A stretch of DNA of 36,907 nucleotides from Terriglobia bacterium (GTDB taxonomy: Bacteria > Acidobacteriota > Terriglobia > Bryobacterales > Bryobacteraceae): NCBI GenBank assembly GCA_025358575.1, contig JANYJA010000141.1, positions 1 to 36,907 on the forward strand, in the 5' to 3' direction. The notes beneath the pieces were generated by a model. It saw nothing but the letters and a program-made list of their open reading frames with translations, searched no databases and was not told the DNA's origin. Every line of letters starts with the position of its first letter. Positions within the stretch are counted from its first letter, which is position 1. Position numbers and translations under genes: made by a program. This document shows positions 16,389-24,677 of the stretch, one piece after another.

Positions 16389-18218
16389 ATGAAGCACAAA
16401 CGCCTTTTGCTTCTTCTAATTCCCGCGCTGCTGATTTTCGGACAGCGCAACAATATTGAACGCCCGCAAAGAACGGCTTCGCGCGGGACGCATGGTGCCA
16501 TTGCCGCGGGCAGCGATTATGCCACGGATGCGGGCATGCGCATGTACTACCAGGGAGGGAATGCGGTAGATGCCGGGGTTGCGGCGATGTTTGCGGCTTC
16601 CGTCACGGAGTTTTCCCACTTCGGATTTGGCGGCGAAGCGCCCATTCTGATTCGCACGGCGGATGGCAAAGTTCATGCCATCGCGGGGGTCGGGACGATG
16701 CCGAAATTGGCCACGGCGGCATTCTTTCGGAATCGGGCCTTTTTGCCGGGCGAGGTCATGCAGGCCCCTGAGAAAAACGGGCTGCGCGGCATGGTTCCGG
16801 TGGCCGGGATCATGCCCGCGCTGGTGCCGGGCATGGTGGACGCGGCTTTGGTGGCGCTACGCGACTTCGGCACGAAGTCGTTCGGCGAAGCAATCGCAAC
16901 TGCGACGGAGCTAGCGGATGGCGAGCCGATCGATGAAGTCCGATCAATCACGGTGGAGCGCAGCCGGCGATTTCTGGAGCTGTGGCCCACTTCGGAGAGG
17001 CACTGGCTTCCCGACGGGCACGCGCCGCAACCGGGGGAGTTGTTTCGTCAGCCGGATTTAGCGCGCACGCTTCGGGCGTTGGCGGCCGCGGAGAAAAAGG
17101 CGCTGGAATCGGGCGCGTCGCGCCTAGCGGGGATCGATGCGGTGCGGGACTATTTCTATCGCGGCGAAATCGCGAGAAAGATCGATGCGTTTTGCAAAAC
17201 CAATCACGGGCTGCTTCGCTATGAGGACATGGCTGCGTTCCGGCTGGCGCCGGAGGACGCGGTCTCAACGAACTATCACGGCTTCGAAGTTTACAAGCCG
17301 GGATTCTGGACCCAAGGCCCCTCGATGATCGAAGCCTTAAACCTGCTCAGCAGCTACGACCTGGGCGCGATGCGTCTGAATTCGGCGGACTATATTCACA
17401 CGCTGGTGGAAGCGCTCAAGCTTGCCTATGCGGATCGCGACACATATTATGGCGATCCAAAGTTTTCGCCCGTGCCGGCGGACAAGCTGCTGTCGATGGC
17501 GTACGCGGAAGGGCGCCGGAAGTTGATAGGAGCCGACGCTTCGATGGATTTTCGTCCGGGCAGGATTGCCGATCATCCAGGAATCCATCCCTCGAATTCC
17601 GAGACGGCGAACGTGAAGATCGACGACGCGCTGATGGCGAAGGACACCACGTGCATCGACGCGGTGGACCGGAATGGTGTGATGTTTTCGTCAACGCCAT
17701 CGGGTGCGTGGATGCCTTCGGTGATTGCAGGGGACACGGGAATTCCGCTGACGCAGCGCGCGGAAAATTTCCTGCTGATTCCGGGACACCCGAACGAACT
17801 CGCCGGGGGCAAGCGCCCCCGGGTAACGCTCAGCCCCACGCTGGTGACGCATAACGGGCAAGCTTATATAGCGCTTTCCACTCCTGGCGGCGACAATCAG
17901 GACCAATCGCTGATACAGATTTTGCTCGACGTGATCCAATTCGGGATGGGTGTGGAGGCGGCGATTGAAGCACCGCGTTTCCAGACTCGACATTTGGTTT
18001 CGAGCTTTGATAATCACGCGATGAATCCGGGCGATCTGTTGCTTGACGAGCGGATCCCGGCAGCGGTGATGAGTGAATTGGGCGAGCGAAAGCACAAAAT
18101 TGGCACGCGGTCGCGGTGGGCTAGCGGGGCTGCGCCGGTGATCGTTCGCATCATGCCCGACGGCGTGATCGAAGCGGCGGCAGACCCTTACGGATATCGA
18201 TCGGCGCGAGCCTGGTAG
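16389..18218 (+). CDS. ggt: Gamma-glutamyltransferase/hydrolase
   Basis: Ntn-hydrolase that cleaves gamma-glutamyl bonds (glutathione and related substrates) after autoprocessing into two subunits. The 609-residue protein starts with a short hydrophobic signal (LLLLLIPALLIFG), so it is probably periplasmic. SDYATDAGMRMYYQGGNAVDA is the usual N-terminal region. The likely nucleophile is T420 at the start of TTCIDAVDRNG, where cleavage makes the new N-terminus, and FSSTPSGAWMPS follows. The C-terminal part has VTLSPTLV, STPGGDNQDQ and an IEAPRFQTRH region as in the family. The usual HTTH-type context is replaced by DTTC, as in some bacterial homologues. Co-directional with the DUF72 gene 3 bp downstream. 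Confidence 0.9.
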   Translation: MKHKRLLLLLIPALLIFGQRNNIERPQRTASRGTHGAIAAGSDYATDAGMRMYYQGGNAVDAGVAAMFAASVTEFSHFGFGGEAPILIRTADGKVHAIAGVGTMPKLATAAFFRNRAFLPGEVMQAPEKNGLRGMVPVAGIMPALVPGMVDAALVALRDFGTKSFGEAIATATELADGEPIDEVRSITVERSRRFLELWPTSERHWLPDGHAPQPGELFRQPDLARTLRALAAAEKKALESGASRLAGIDAVRDYFYRGEIARKIDAFCKTNHGLLRYEDMAAFRLAPEDAVSTNYHGFEVYKPGFWTQGPSMIEALNLLSSYDLGAMRLNSADYIHTLVEALKLAYADRDTYYGDPKFSPVPADKLLSMAYAEGRRKLIGADASMDFRPGRIADHPGIHPSNSETANVKIDDALMAKDTTCIDAVDRNGVMFSSTPSGAWMPSVIAGDTGIPLTQRAENFLLIPGHPNELAGGKRPRVTLSPTLVTHNGQAYIALSTPGGDNQDQSLIQILLDVIQFGMGVEAAIEAPRFQTRHLVSSFDNHAMNPGDLLLDERIPAAVMSELGERKHKIGTRSRWASGAAPVIVRIMPDGVIEAAADPYGYRSARAW

Positions 18219-18220
18219 CG

Positions 18221-19168
18221 GTGGATTCGCTCTTCGATGAAGGGCCAGAGTTCGATCGCGACGGCTTGGCGCGGCGTCTCGCGGAGTTAGCACGGGAGCG
18301 AATCTATATCGGCGGAAGTTCCTGGAAGTATGAAGGCTGGCTAGGACAGATTTACTCGCGGTCGCGATATTTGTCGCGCGGGCGATTTTCCAAGGCGGCG
18401 TTTGAAGCCAACTGCCTGGCAGAGTACGCGTCGGTGTTTCCGGCAGTCTGCGGCGACTTCGCCTTCTATCAATTCCCGAGTGAAGAGTTCTGGCACAAGC
18501 TGTTTTCGCAGACGCCGGAAGGTTTCCAGTTCGCGTTTAAGGTGCCGGAGCAGATTACTTGCGCGAGCTTTCCCATGCATGCGAGGTACGGTTTGCAGGG
18601 CGGCTTGGAGAATCCGACGTTTCTCGATCCCGTGCTGTTCGACGATGCATTCCTGCGTCCGCTGCGGCCGTTTCGAGCGAAGACAGGGGTGCTGATCTTC
18701 GAGTTCGGCGCGTTTGCGCGAAAGACCTTCGGAAGCGCGGCGGAATTTCTGGATCGGCTCGACCCGTTCTTGCGCGCGATTGATGGCGATTTCCGTTATG
18801 CGGTGGAGATTCGCAATGCTGAGTTTCTGGGGGACGAGTATTTCGGGCTGTTGCGCGAGCACAATGTGGCGCACGTTTTCAATTCCTGGACTCGCATGCC
18901 GGATTTGCCTTCGCAAATCGCGATCCCCGGCGCCTTCACGGCCGACTTTACGGTGTGCCGCGCATTGTTGAAGCCGGGGCGCTTGTATGAAGACGCAGTG
19001 AAATCGTTTGCGCCCTATGCCGAGGTGCAGGAGGTGTGTGAGAGCGCGCGGGAGGGGTTGCGCGAACTTGTCTCCATTGCCCGGGCTGAACGCCGAACAA
19101 GTTTCCTGTTCGTCAATAATCGTCTCGAAGGCAACACGCCAGGGACTGTGATTTCAATAATCGATTAG
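18221..19168 (+). CDS. DUF72 domain protein (TIM-barrel, function unknown)
   Basis: A 315-residue DUF72 protein. This family forms a TIM barrel distantly like xylose isomerase/endonuclease IV, and its biochemical role is not settled. Hallmarks are IYIGGSSWKYEGWLG, the YASVFPAVCGDFAFYQFP strand, GFQFAFKVPEQIT, LIFEFGAF, YAVEIRNAEFLGDEY and a C-terminal FLFVNNRLEGNTPGT. Relatives usually have W-R and E-R pairs in the barrel; E-I-R is kept. The start is a GTG at 18221, 3 bp after the ggt stop, implying co-transcription with ggt. Confidence 0.85.
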   Translation: MDSLFDEGPEFDRDGLARRLAELARERIYIGGSSWKYEGWLGQIYSRSRYLSRGRFSKAAFEANCLAEYASVFPAVCGDFAFYQFPSEEFWHKLFSQTPEGFQFAFKVPEQITCASFPMHARYGLQGGLENPTFLDPVLFDDAFLRPLRPFRAKTGVLIFEFGAFARKTFGSAAEFLDRLDPFLRAIDGDFRYAVEIRNAEFLGDEYFGLLREHNVAHVFNSWTRMPDLPSQIAIPGAFTADFTVCRALLKPGRLYEDAVKSFAPYAEVQEVCESAREGLRELVSIARAERRTSFLFVNNRLEGNTPGTVISIID

Positions 19169-19189
19169 CACGCGGAATCGCTTTAGCCG

Positions 19190-20626
19190 CTACGCCTTTC
19201 CGCCCACCCAAGCCGGCCCACGGAAACCGCTTCGGCGCACGAACCCATAGAGCACCACCGCCAGCGCTACCACCGCGGCCAGCATCTGACCGGCGATCTG
19301 ATTTGGCGGCATCACCATGATGAAGCACACGGCCGCCGCGAAGAAGATTGCGATCAAATTGAGCCCGCGACCATACCGCCCAAGGGTCCAGACGGCCTCG
19401 CGCGTCCAGTCCTGCCCTCCCCGCGATCGCGCGCGGTAGGCAAATAGAATCGGCAATCCGTAAGAGAGATAAGCCGCCACCGTTGCCATCGACGTAATCA
19501 CCGGAATCGCACTAGTCACCAAGATCCCGCAAAAGGCCACCGCGACGATGAACCAGATCGCCGCCGCCGGAGTTCCGTGACTCACACTCACCTTCCGAAG
19601 TATCCGCGAGAACGGAGTTCCGTTATCGCGCGCCAAGGAGAACAGCATACGCGATGTCGAGGTCAACGATCCCAGCCCACAGAACCACATCGCCAGCGCC
19701 GCGAGGCCTCCCATCGCGTTTCCGGCCTTCACTCCCAAGCCGCCTTGCAGGATTCCGATGACCGCCGGAAGCGCATTGCCCTGCGCATCCACCGCGTGCA
19801 GCGCATTCGGGATTGTAGAGATCGCGAGCGTGATTGCAAGCACTAGCACATACCCCACGACGCCCGACACCGCTACCGCCAGAAAAATCCCCCACGGAGC
19901 GCGCGTGCGGGGGGACTCGGTCTCTTCCGCAATCGCCGCCGACGCATCGAAGCCTGTGTAAGTCCACTGCGCCTGCAATAGCCCCAGAAGGAACGCCCAC
20001 CCATAGAAGTGCTGACCGTTGCTATTGACCGCCAGCAGCAGAAAGGAAACCGGCTGCTTCGGCGCGAACCAAAACAGCGCGGCAACCACCACCAGCACTC
20101 CAGCGATATGAACCGTTACGCTGAAATCGTTCAGCCACGCGACCAGGCGCACGCCATAGTGATTGATCAGCGCCTGCAACAACAGTATGACGATCAGAGC
20201 TTCGACCAAATGCCTCGCACTGGATGTTATCTGCAGGAACGGCAGCACGAACTGCGCGCAGCTGTAGTCCACGCCTAGCAGCGTCGCCGTCGCACCCACA
20301 ATGTTGAGCACGCACACAAACCAGCCCGCATGCATGCCCCCCAGCGCCGAGGCCCAATGATACGTGCCCCCCGCCGTGGGATAAGCCGAGCAAAGTTCCG
20401 CCATGCTGGCCGCCACCGTTAACGTGCCCAGCGTGGCGATCGGCCACCCCAGCGTCATCTCCAGCGGGCCGCCCATCTCCAGGCCGTATCCGTACAGAGT
20501 GCAGACGCCGGTGATGATGGAAACGATTGAAAACGAGATCGCGAAACTGGAGAACCCGCCGACGTTCCGGAACAACTCCTGGGCGTACCCGAAGTGACCG
20601 GTGTCGCTCTGCTCTCGAGATTTCAT
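19190..20626 (-). CDS. APC-family amino acid permease
   Basis: A 478-residue secondary transporter of the amino acid-polyamine-organocation superfamily with about 12 helices, most like the GABA/choline permease (ACT) branch. The N-terminus RNVGGFSSFAISFSIVSIITG followed by the GGP segment in EMGGPLEM is typical. AELCSAYPTAGGTYHWA matches the conserved TM3 region. TGFDASAAIAEETESP is the TM6-7 signature, and SMLFSLARDNGTPFS is seen as SRMLFSLARDNG. The start is 7 bp after the cyaY stop, so it is the last gene of a four-gene minus-strand operon. The substrate is unknown; no link to metals is evident. Confidence 0.88.
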   Translation of the reverse strand: MKSREQSDTGHFGYAQELFRNVGGFSSFAISFSIVSIITGVCTLYGYGLEMGGPLEMTLGWPIATLGTLTVAASMAELCSAYPTAGGTYHWASALGGMHAGWFVCVLNIVGATATLLGVDYSCAQFVLPFLQITSSARHLVEALIVILLLQALINHYGVRLVAWLNDFSVTVHIAGVLVVVAALFWFAPKQPVSFLLLAVNSNGQHFYGWAFLLGLLQAQWTYTGFDASAAIAEETESPRTRAPWGIFLAVAVSGVVGYVLVLAITLAISTIPNALHAVDAQGNALPAVIGILQGGLGVKAGNAMGGLAALAMWFCGLGSLTSTSRMLFSLARDNGTPFSRILRKVSVSHGTPAAAIWFIVAVAFCGILVTSAIPVITSMATVAAYLSYGLPILFAYRARSRGGQDWTREAVWTLGRYGRGLNLIAIFFAAAVCFIMVMPPNQIAGQMLAAVVALAVVLYGFVRRSGFRGPAWVGGKA

Positions 20627-20633
20627 TTATGAA

Positions 20634-20963
20634 CTATAGAGTAACTTCCTGACCCAGGTGTTTGCTGATGACTGTACCCATCAGTTTCATGAGCGACTCG
20701 CCCGACTCGCGATGCACAAATGCGCTTTGCACCACGTCCCACTCCAACTTGAAACTGCGCGACAGCGCCGAAACCCAAATCTGCCGGACGGGCGTATTCG
20801 GACTTATCACGAACTTCGCCGGGGGGTCCACAAACTCCACCGTCACCGCGCCCGCCTGCGAATCTACTTCGAAGTCGAAATCGTCCCCGGCCGACATCAT
20901 CGCGCGCGTCACGGAATTAAGCGCGTGGTCGGCGTGCTTCTTGAATTCCTGTTCATCCATCAT
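20634..20963 (-). CDS. cyaY: Frataxin-like iron protein CyaY
   Basis: Small acidic cytosolic protein of the frataxin family, which binds iron and tunes iron-sulfur cluster assembly on IscS. The start at 20963 (MMDEQEFKKHAD) is 2 bp after the Nramp stop and gives 109 residues, the normal size. Features are an acidic first helix (DEQEFKKHADHAL, GDDFDFEVDS), the sheet segment GAVTVEF, and the strongly conserved VISPNTPVRQIWVSALSRSFKLEW. A longer upstream frame from 21038 would overlap the Nramp gene and is not needed. It sits directly downstream of a metal-carrier gene, which fits coordinated metal handling. Confidence 0.87.
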   Translation of the reverse strand: MMDEQEFKKHADHALNSVTRAMMSAGDDFDFEVDSQAGAVTVEFVDPPAKFVISPNTPVRQIWVSALSRSFKLEWDVVQSAFVHRESGESLMKLMGTVISKHLGQEVTL

Positions 20964-20965
20964 GC

Positions 20966-22213
20966 TTAATGCAATCCTCGCAAACTGATCCCCGCGTACG
21001 CCGCGGTCAACCCAATCATCACCACTACCGTAGCCCACGCGATGATGTTATACGCCCGCGAATTGGTCCACTCCTTCATTAGATTATGTTTTTTCATCAG
21101 CAAGATCATGAAGATCAAAACGAAAGGCAGCAGCACGCCATTAACGACCTGCGAAAACAAAATCATCTGGAAGAGCGGGAAATTTGGAATCAGGATTACG
21201 CCCGCACCCACAACAATCAACAGCGTGTAGAGCCAATAGAAAATAGGGGCCTCGCGAAAAGTTTTGCTCACTCCCGATTCGAATCCCAGCCCCTCGCATA
21301 CCGAGTACGCCGTCGAGAGCGGCAGAATGCACGCCGCAAACACCGAAGCGTTGAGCAGGCCTCCGCTAAATAAAAGGAACGCGTATTGCCCAAAAGGTTT
21401 CAACCCTTGCGCCGCCTCCGCCCCGTCGTTAATGTTCTTCGGCCCCGTCGACCAGATCGCGCCCGCGCACGCCACAATGATGAAGAAGGCAATGATCTGC
21501 GTGATGAAGCACCCCACGATCACTTCCACGCGCGATTCCTTGTACTCGCGCACGGTGATTCCCTTCTCCACGACAGCGGCCTGCAAGTAGAACTGCATCC
21601 ACGGCGCGATGGTGGTCCCCACCATCCCGATCAGCATGTAGATATATTCGTTGTCGAGCATCAAGACCGGTTTCACGCTGTAGAGTGCCGCTTGTTTCCA
21701 ATCCGGCTTCACGAGAAATCCCGAGATGATATAGGTCACGTAGATCACGCACGCCAGCAGAAAGATCTTCTCGATGCTGCGGTAGTTGCCTTTCACCGCG
21801 AGGAACCAAACCGCCGCCGCACCCAGTGGCACCGAAATATACCGGCTCACCCCGAACAGGCCGAGCGAACTCGCAATGCCCGCGAATTCGCACATGATGT
21901 TGGTCAGATTCACCAGCACCAACAGCGCCATGATGATGAACGTCATGCGCAGCCCGAACTCTTCGCGAATCAGATCGGAGAGGCCCTTGCCGGTGACCGC
22001 GCCCATGCGCGAGCACATCTCCTGGGTCATGATCAGCACTACCGTAATCGGCAGCAGTGTCCACAACGGCAGATAGCCCCAGCGCGCGCCCGCTTGCGAG
22101 TAGGTCACGATACCGCCCGCGTCATTGTCAACCACCGCGGTGATCAGACCTGGCCCCAAAACGGCCATGAACACGACGATGTGTTGTCGAAAGCGGCTGA
22201 CGAAAGTTGGCAT
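20966..22213 (-). CDS. Nramp-related metal transporter with altered metal site
   Basis: A 415-residue carrier with about 11 membrane helices and the Nramp (SLC11) fold. GPGLITAVVDNDAGG aligns with the TM1 motif, and YSQAGARWGY with the start of the next segment; NIMCEFAGIASSLGLFG matches TM3. Normal Nramp proteins bind Mn/Fe with TM1 DPGN and TM6 MPH. Here TM1 reads D31-A-G-G34 and TM6 reads A203-P-W205-M (GTTIAPWMQ). The Asp is kept, but the Asn, Met and His positions are Gly, Ala and Trp. Loss of the Met is known to relax selection against hard ions such as Mg2+ or Ca2+. It starts 3 bp after a PRC/MgtE_N/CBS gene, so magnesium or another hard metal is a reasonable substrate by inference. 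Confidence 0.85.
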   Translation of the reverse strand: MPTFVSRFRQHIVVFMAVLGPGLITAVVDNDAGGIVTYSQAGARWGYLPLWTLLPITVVLIMTQEMCSRMGAVTGKGLSDLIREEFGLRMTFIIMALLVLVNLTNIMCEFAGIASSLGLFGVSRYISVPLGAAAVWFLAVKGNYRSIEKIFLLACVIYVTYIISGFLVKPDWKQAALYSVKPVLMLDNEYIYMLIGMVGTTIAPWMQFYLQAAVVEKGITVREYKESRVEVIVGCFITQIIAFFIIVACAGAIWSTGPKNINDGAEAAQGLKPFGQYAFLLFSGGLLNASVFAACILPLSTAYSVCEGLGFESGVSKTFREAPIFYWLYTLLIVVGAGVILIPNFPLFQMILFSQVVNGVLLPFVLIFMILLMKKHNLMKEWTNSRAYNIIAWATVVVMIGLTAAYAGISLRGLH

Positions 22214-22216
22214 CCG

Positions 22217-23467
22217 CTACCTGTGCCTTAACACCGAAATAATGTCGTCCGCCGTCACCACGCCGGCGAGGCGCTTTTGCTCGTCGACGATCGGGAGCGT
22301 CAGCACGTTGTATTTATCGAACAACTCCGTCAGCCGGTCCTGTTTCATGTCAACTCGCGCATAAATAAGCGTGTCCGAAACAAAAGTCGAGAGCGGCGTC
22401 GACATGTCGGAAACAAAGAGACGCGCCAGCGGAACGGCTCCGGTCAAACGCCCTTCGGTATCCACCAGGAACAGCACATTTAGGGACTCCAGCAAATCTT
22501 CTTGACCTCGCAGCGCGGCCAGCGCCGTCTCCACCGTGGCGTCCTCAGGCAGCGCTACATACTCGGTGTTCATCATGCCGCCGGCTGTATCCTCATCATG
22601 TTCCAGAAGCTCGCGCACTTCCTCGCCGGGCGCGTTTTCCATCTCATCCAGAATTTCCTCGCTGGTCCCCTCTCCCAGTTCAGCCAGCGCGTCGGCCGCC
22701 TCATCGGGCGACATCTCTTCAATGATGTCCGCGGCCACCTCGGGCTCGAGCGATTCCAGAATGCGCGCCTGCGTTTTCGGATCGACTTCCGACAGCGCCT
22801 CCGCCGCCACTTGGCTGTCCATGGTTTCAAAAATAGCCTCGCGCTCATCCGGCCCCAGCTCTTCCACAATGTCGGCGAGGTCGGCAGGGTGGAGGCGCTC
22901 CAGCTTGTCATTAGAGATGTTCAAATGCAGCCTTCGCTGCGGGTCAGCCTCTACAATGTTGCAGAACTCCCAGCGGATGGAATGCGGGCTGATGCGCCGC
23001 TGCATGCGACGAATCCAGCGCGGCGGCACCCCGCCTTGCAGCAGGCGGCGCACGATGCTGCGAATCCCCACATCCACTTCGAGCACCGAGAGGGTGTCTC
23101 GCCCGTTAGTCTGCAGGTCGAAGCTGACATCGGTAACGCGCACCACCTTGCGCCCGTTGACGTCGATGATCTGCTGGTCGAGCAGATCGCGCCCGATGCG
23201 CAGCATGTATTCGTCGGAGTGGTAGGGGAAAAGCTTCTCGTCGCTGAGGTGGATGCCGTCGAGCGAGATGCGCGCCACCTGATCGTAGCGGAGCGAAAGC
23301 CACGTCATGCCGCCGCTCACCAAATACCGGTCGACGCGTGCCGGATGGATTAGCGGGACCACCGCCGCGTCCTTAACGCGACCGATGCGCCGGCCCTTGA
23401 GGTCGTAGACCGGGAGGCCCAGCAGCTCCGTGAAATAGAGATACGTTTCGTTCATCGCCGTACTCAT
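22217..23467 (-). CDS. Soluble PRC-barrel/MgtE_N/CBS protein (no channel domain)
   Basis: A 416-residue cytosolic protein with no membrane segment. Two PRC-barrel-like units come first (GLPVYDLKGRRIGRVKDA at about 16-33; IDVNGRKVVRVTDVSFD at about 101-117). Next is the superhelical MgtE_N domain (about 180-285: LHPADLADIVEELGPDE, EVAADIIEEMSPDEAADAL, highly acidic) and then two CBS repeats (EYVALPEDATVETAL, FVSDTLIYARV to VTADDIISVL). In true MgtE channels the N and CBS domains sense cytosolic Mg2+ and gate a five-helix pore, which is missing here. The gene ends 3 bp before the Nramp-like carrier, so it probably regulates or senses for it. Start ATG 23467; ATG 23455 is also possible. Confidence 0.85.
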   Translation of the reverse strand: MSTAMNETYLYFTELLGLPVYDLKGRRIGRVKDAAVVPLIHPARVDRYLVSGGMTWLSLRYDQVARISLDGIHLSDEKLFPYHSDEYMLRIGRDLLDQQIIDVNGRKVVRVTDVSFDLQTNGRDTLSVLEVDVGIRSIVRRLLQGGVPPRWIRRMQRRISPHSIRWEFCNIVEADPQRRLHLNISNDKLERLHPADLADIVEELGPDEREAIFETMDSQVAAEALSEVDPKTQARILESLEPEVAADIIEEMSPDEAADALAELGEGTSEEILDEMENAPGEEVRELLEHDEDTAGGMMNTEYVALPEDATVETALAALRGQEDLLESLNVLFLVDTEGRLTGAVPLARLFVSDMSTPLSTFVSDTLIYARVDMKQDRLTELFDKYNVLTLPIVDEQKRLAGVVTADDIISVLRHR

Positions 23468-23629
23468 CGCCGTTTTGCGTCAGGGCAAGCGCGATACGGG
23501 CGTTGGAAGCCCAGTACAGCCGATACGAGTGCGCTCTACATTTCCGGTCTGACGCCTAATTCACTATGACGCAGGGTGTATCGCAGGGGCAAGAACAAAT
23601 TTGGGTGGGACGCAGAGGCAAGGGCAAAG
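23468..23629. other. Intergenic region upstream of the metal operon
   Basis: Carries the upstream control region of the minus-strand MgtE_N/CBS operon and the tail of the preceding gene. Promoter boxes are not convincing, and no hairpin resembling an Mg2+ riboswitch could be made out by eye. Confidence 0.3.
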
Positions 23630-24298
23630 TCAGGCGGCTTTGGGGAGCCGTTTTTGGTGGCTGAGGGCGGTTTCGAGCATGGACTCGTAGCGGATGTGGG
23701 CGTCGATCTTCTCGATTGTCAAAACGAAGCCAAAGTCCGCGGGGACGAAGGTTCTCTGGATTGATTTCAGGTACTTGGCCATGGCGCTGGCAGCTTCGAG
23801 CGTGGCCTTTTCGAGGAGTTTGCGCTCGGTTTGGAGGGCGAGCAGCTGGTCCATGGCTTCTTTGAGGCCGCGTTGCAGGCGGCTGGTGGCGCGGCTCAAG
23901 GCTTCCAGCGACGGAACGTTGTTCTTGAGCACACGCGGGGCGGTGATGGCGGCGTGCAGCGAGGGGTCCGGCATCAGCATGTTGCCATCCGCGGTCATGT
24001 GGCCGGCGGAGAACATGTTTTCACTCATGGCCGTGCAGCGGCCAAGGCGCCAGGCGGAGTCGGCGATCTGCTGGACGACCACTTTTTCTAAGATGTTCGC
24101 CGGTCGGCAGTGTTTGGTGAATTCGTCGCAGAGGGCTTTGTAGGCTAAGGCATCCTCGTTGGGGAGCAGGATGGTTTGAGCGGTTAGGCCGTGCCGCACA
24201 GCATTCAATTTCGACCTTTCTTTCCCGTGCTTGGTGTTGGGGCCGGTGGATTTTAAGGCATTGCTTAGATTGGCTGCAAGCCGCGCGTAAGTTGACAT
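23630..24298 (-). CDS. Hypothetical protein, 'GPxTxxGKxRSKxNAxxHGL' family
   Basis: A 222-residue soluble protein of unknown function. Its N-terminus has the pattern ALKSTGPNTKHGKERSKLNA followed by VRHGLTAQTILLP, which recurs in many hypothetical, often multi-copy proteins of Acidobacteriota and Planctomycetota. The rest is mostly helical: EKVVVQQIADSAWRLGRC is the usual second block, and residues 140-190 could be coiled coil (LQRGLKEAMDQLLALQTERKLLEKA). The ATG at 24298 is chosen because AGGAG lies nine bases upstream, overlapping an earlier ATG at 24316. No catalytic motif or membrane segment was seen. Confidence 0.7.
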   Translation of the reverse strand: MSTYARLAANLSNALKSTGPNTKHGKERSKLNAVRHGLTAQTILLPNEDALAYKALCDEFTKHCRPANILEKVVVQQIADSAWRLGRCTAMSENMFSAGHMTADGNMLMPDPSLHAAITAPRVLKNNVPSLEALSRATSRLQRGLKEAMDQLLALQTERKLLEKATLEAASAMAKYLKSIQRTFVPADFGFVLTIEKIDAHIRYESMLETALSHQKRLPKAA

Positions 24299-24677
24299 GA
24301 TGTGGATCTCCTGCATCGAGAGTTACATGGGGGCGGGGCGGGATTTCGGTAAGTGGTTGAGAGGAATGAGGGGAAGGGCTGTGATTTCCCGTCGTGGTAT
24401 GCAAACAACGTGGGACGGAAAAGCGCCTGTGGGCACCGATTACGCGGTCCAGGTCCGCTAAACTCCTAGCCGTTGATTCTAAATTGGCTTTCACGCAGGA
24501 AAATTTCCGGTGCTAACGAAAATCTTGCTTTGGACAACCGGTGTGTACTTGGCCCGCACGCGATCGCGTGCGGCCTCATTGAAGCCTGATGGGTGAGTTA
24601 GGCGCTCCTAGTTCCGCAGGTGACGGGCTTGCCCCGTAAATTTGCGAAAGTCCTGCGTCTCGTGATAACGTCGCCTC
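24299..24677. other. Divergent intergenic region with a 20-bp palindrome
   Basis: About 380 bp between divergent genes with no credible gene. The main structure is CCGCACGCGATCGCGTGCGG at 24554-24573, a perfect palindrome, 104 bp before the GMC oxidoreductase start. It contains GATC at its centre and has no T-run, so an operator or a methylation-rich site is more likely than a terminator. Confidence 0.4.

Noticed and set aside
21386-22231. Plus-strand open frame of 281 codons
   Set aside because: Antisense to the Nramp-like gene, and of low-quality composition.
22502-23353. Plus-strand open frame of 283 codons
   Set aside because: Antisense to the PRC/MgtE_N/CBS gene; its translation is His/Arg/Leu-rich as expected for a GC-rich shadow.
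22217-23467. Complete MgtE magnesium channel
   Set aside because: The N and CBS domains are present, but the protein ends after the CBS pair with no pore helices.
24554-24573. Intrinsic terminator
   Set aside because: The palindrome is perfect but lacks a loop and T-run, and lies between divergent gene starts.
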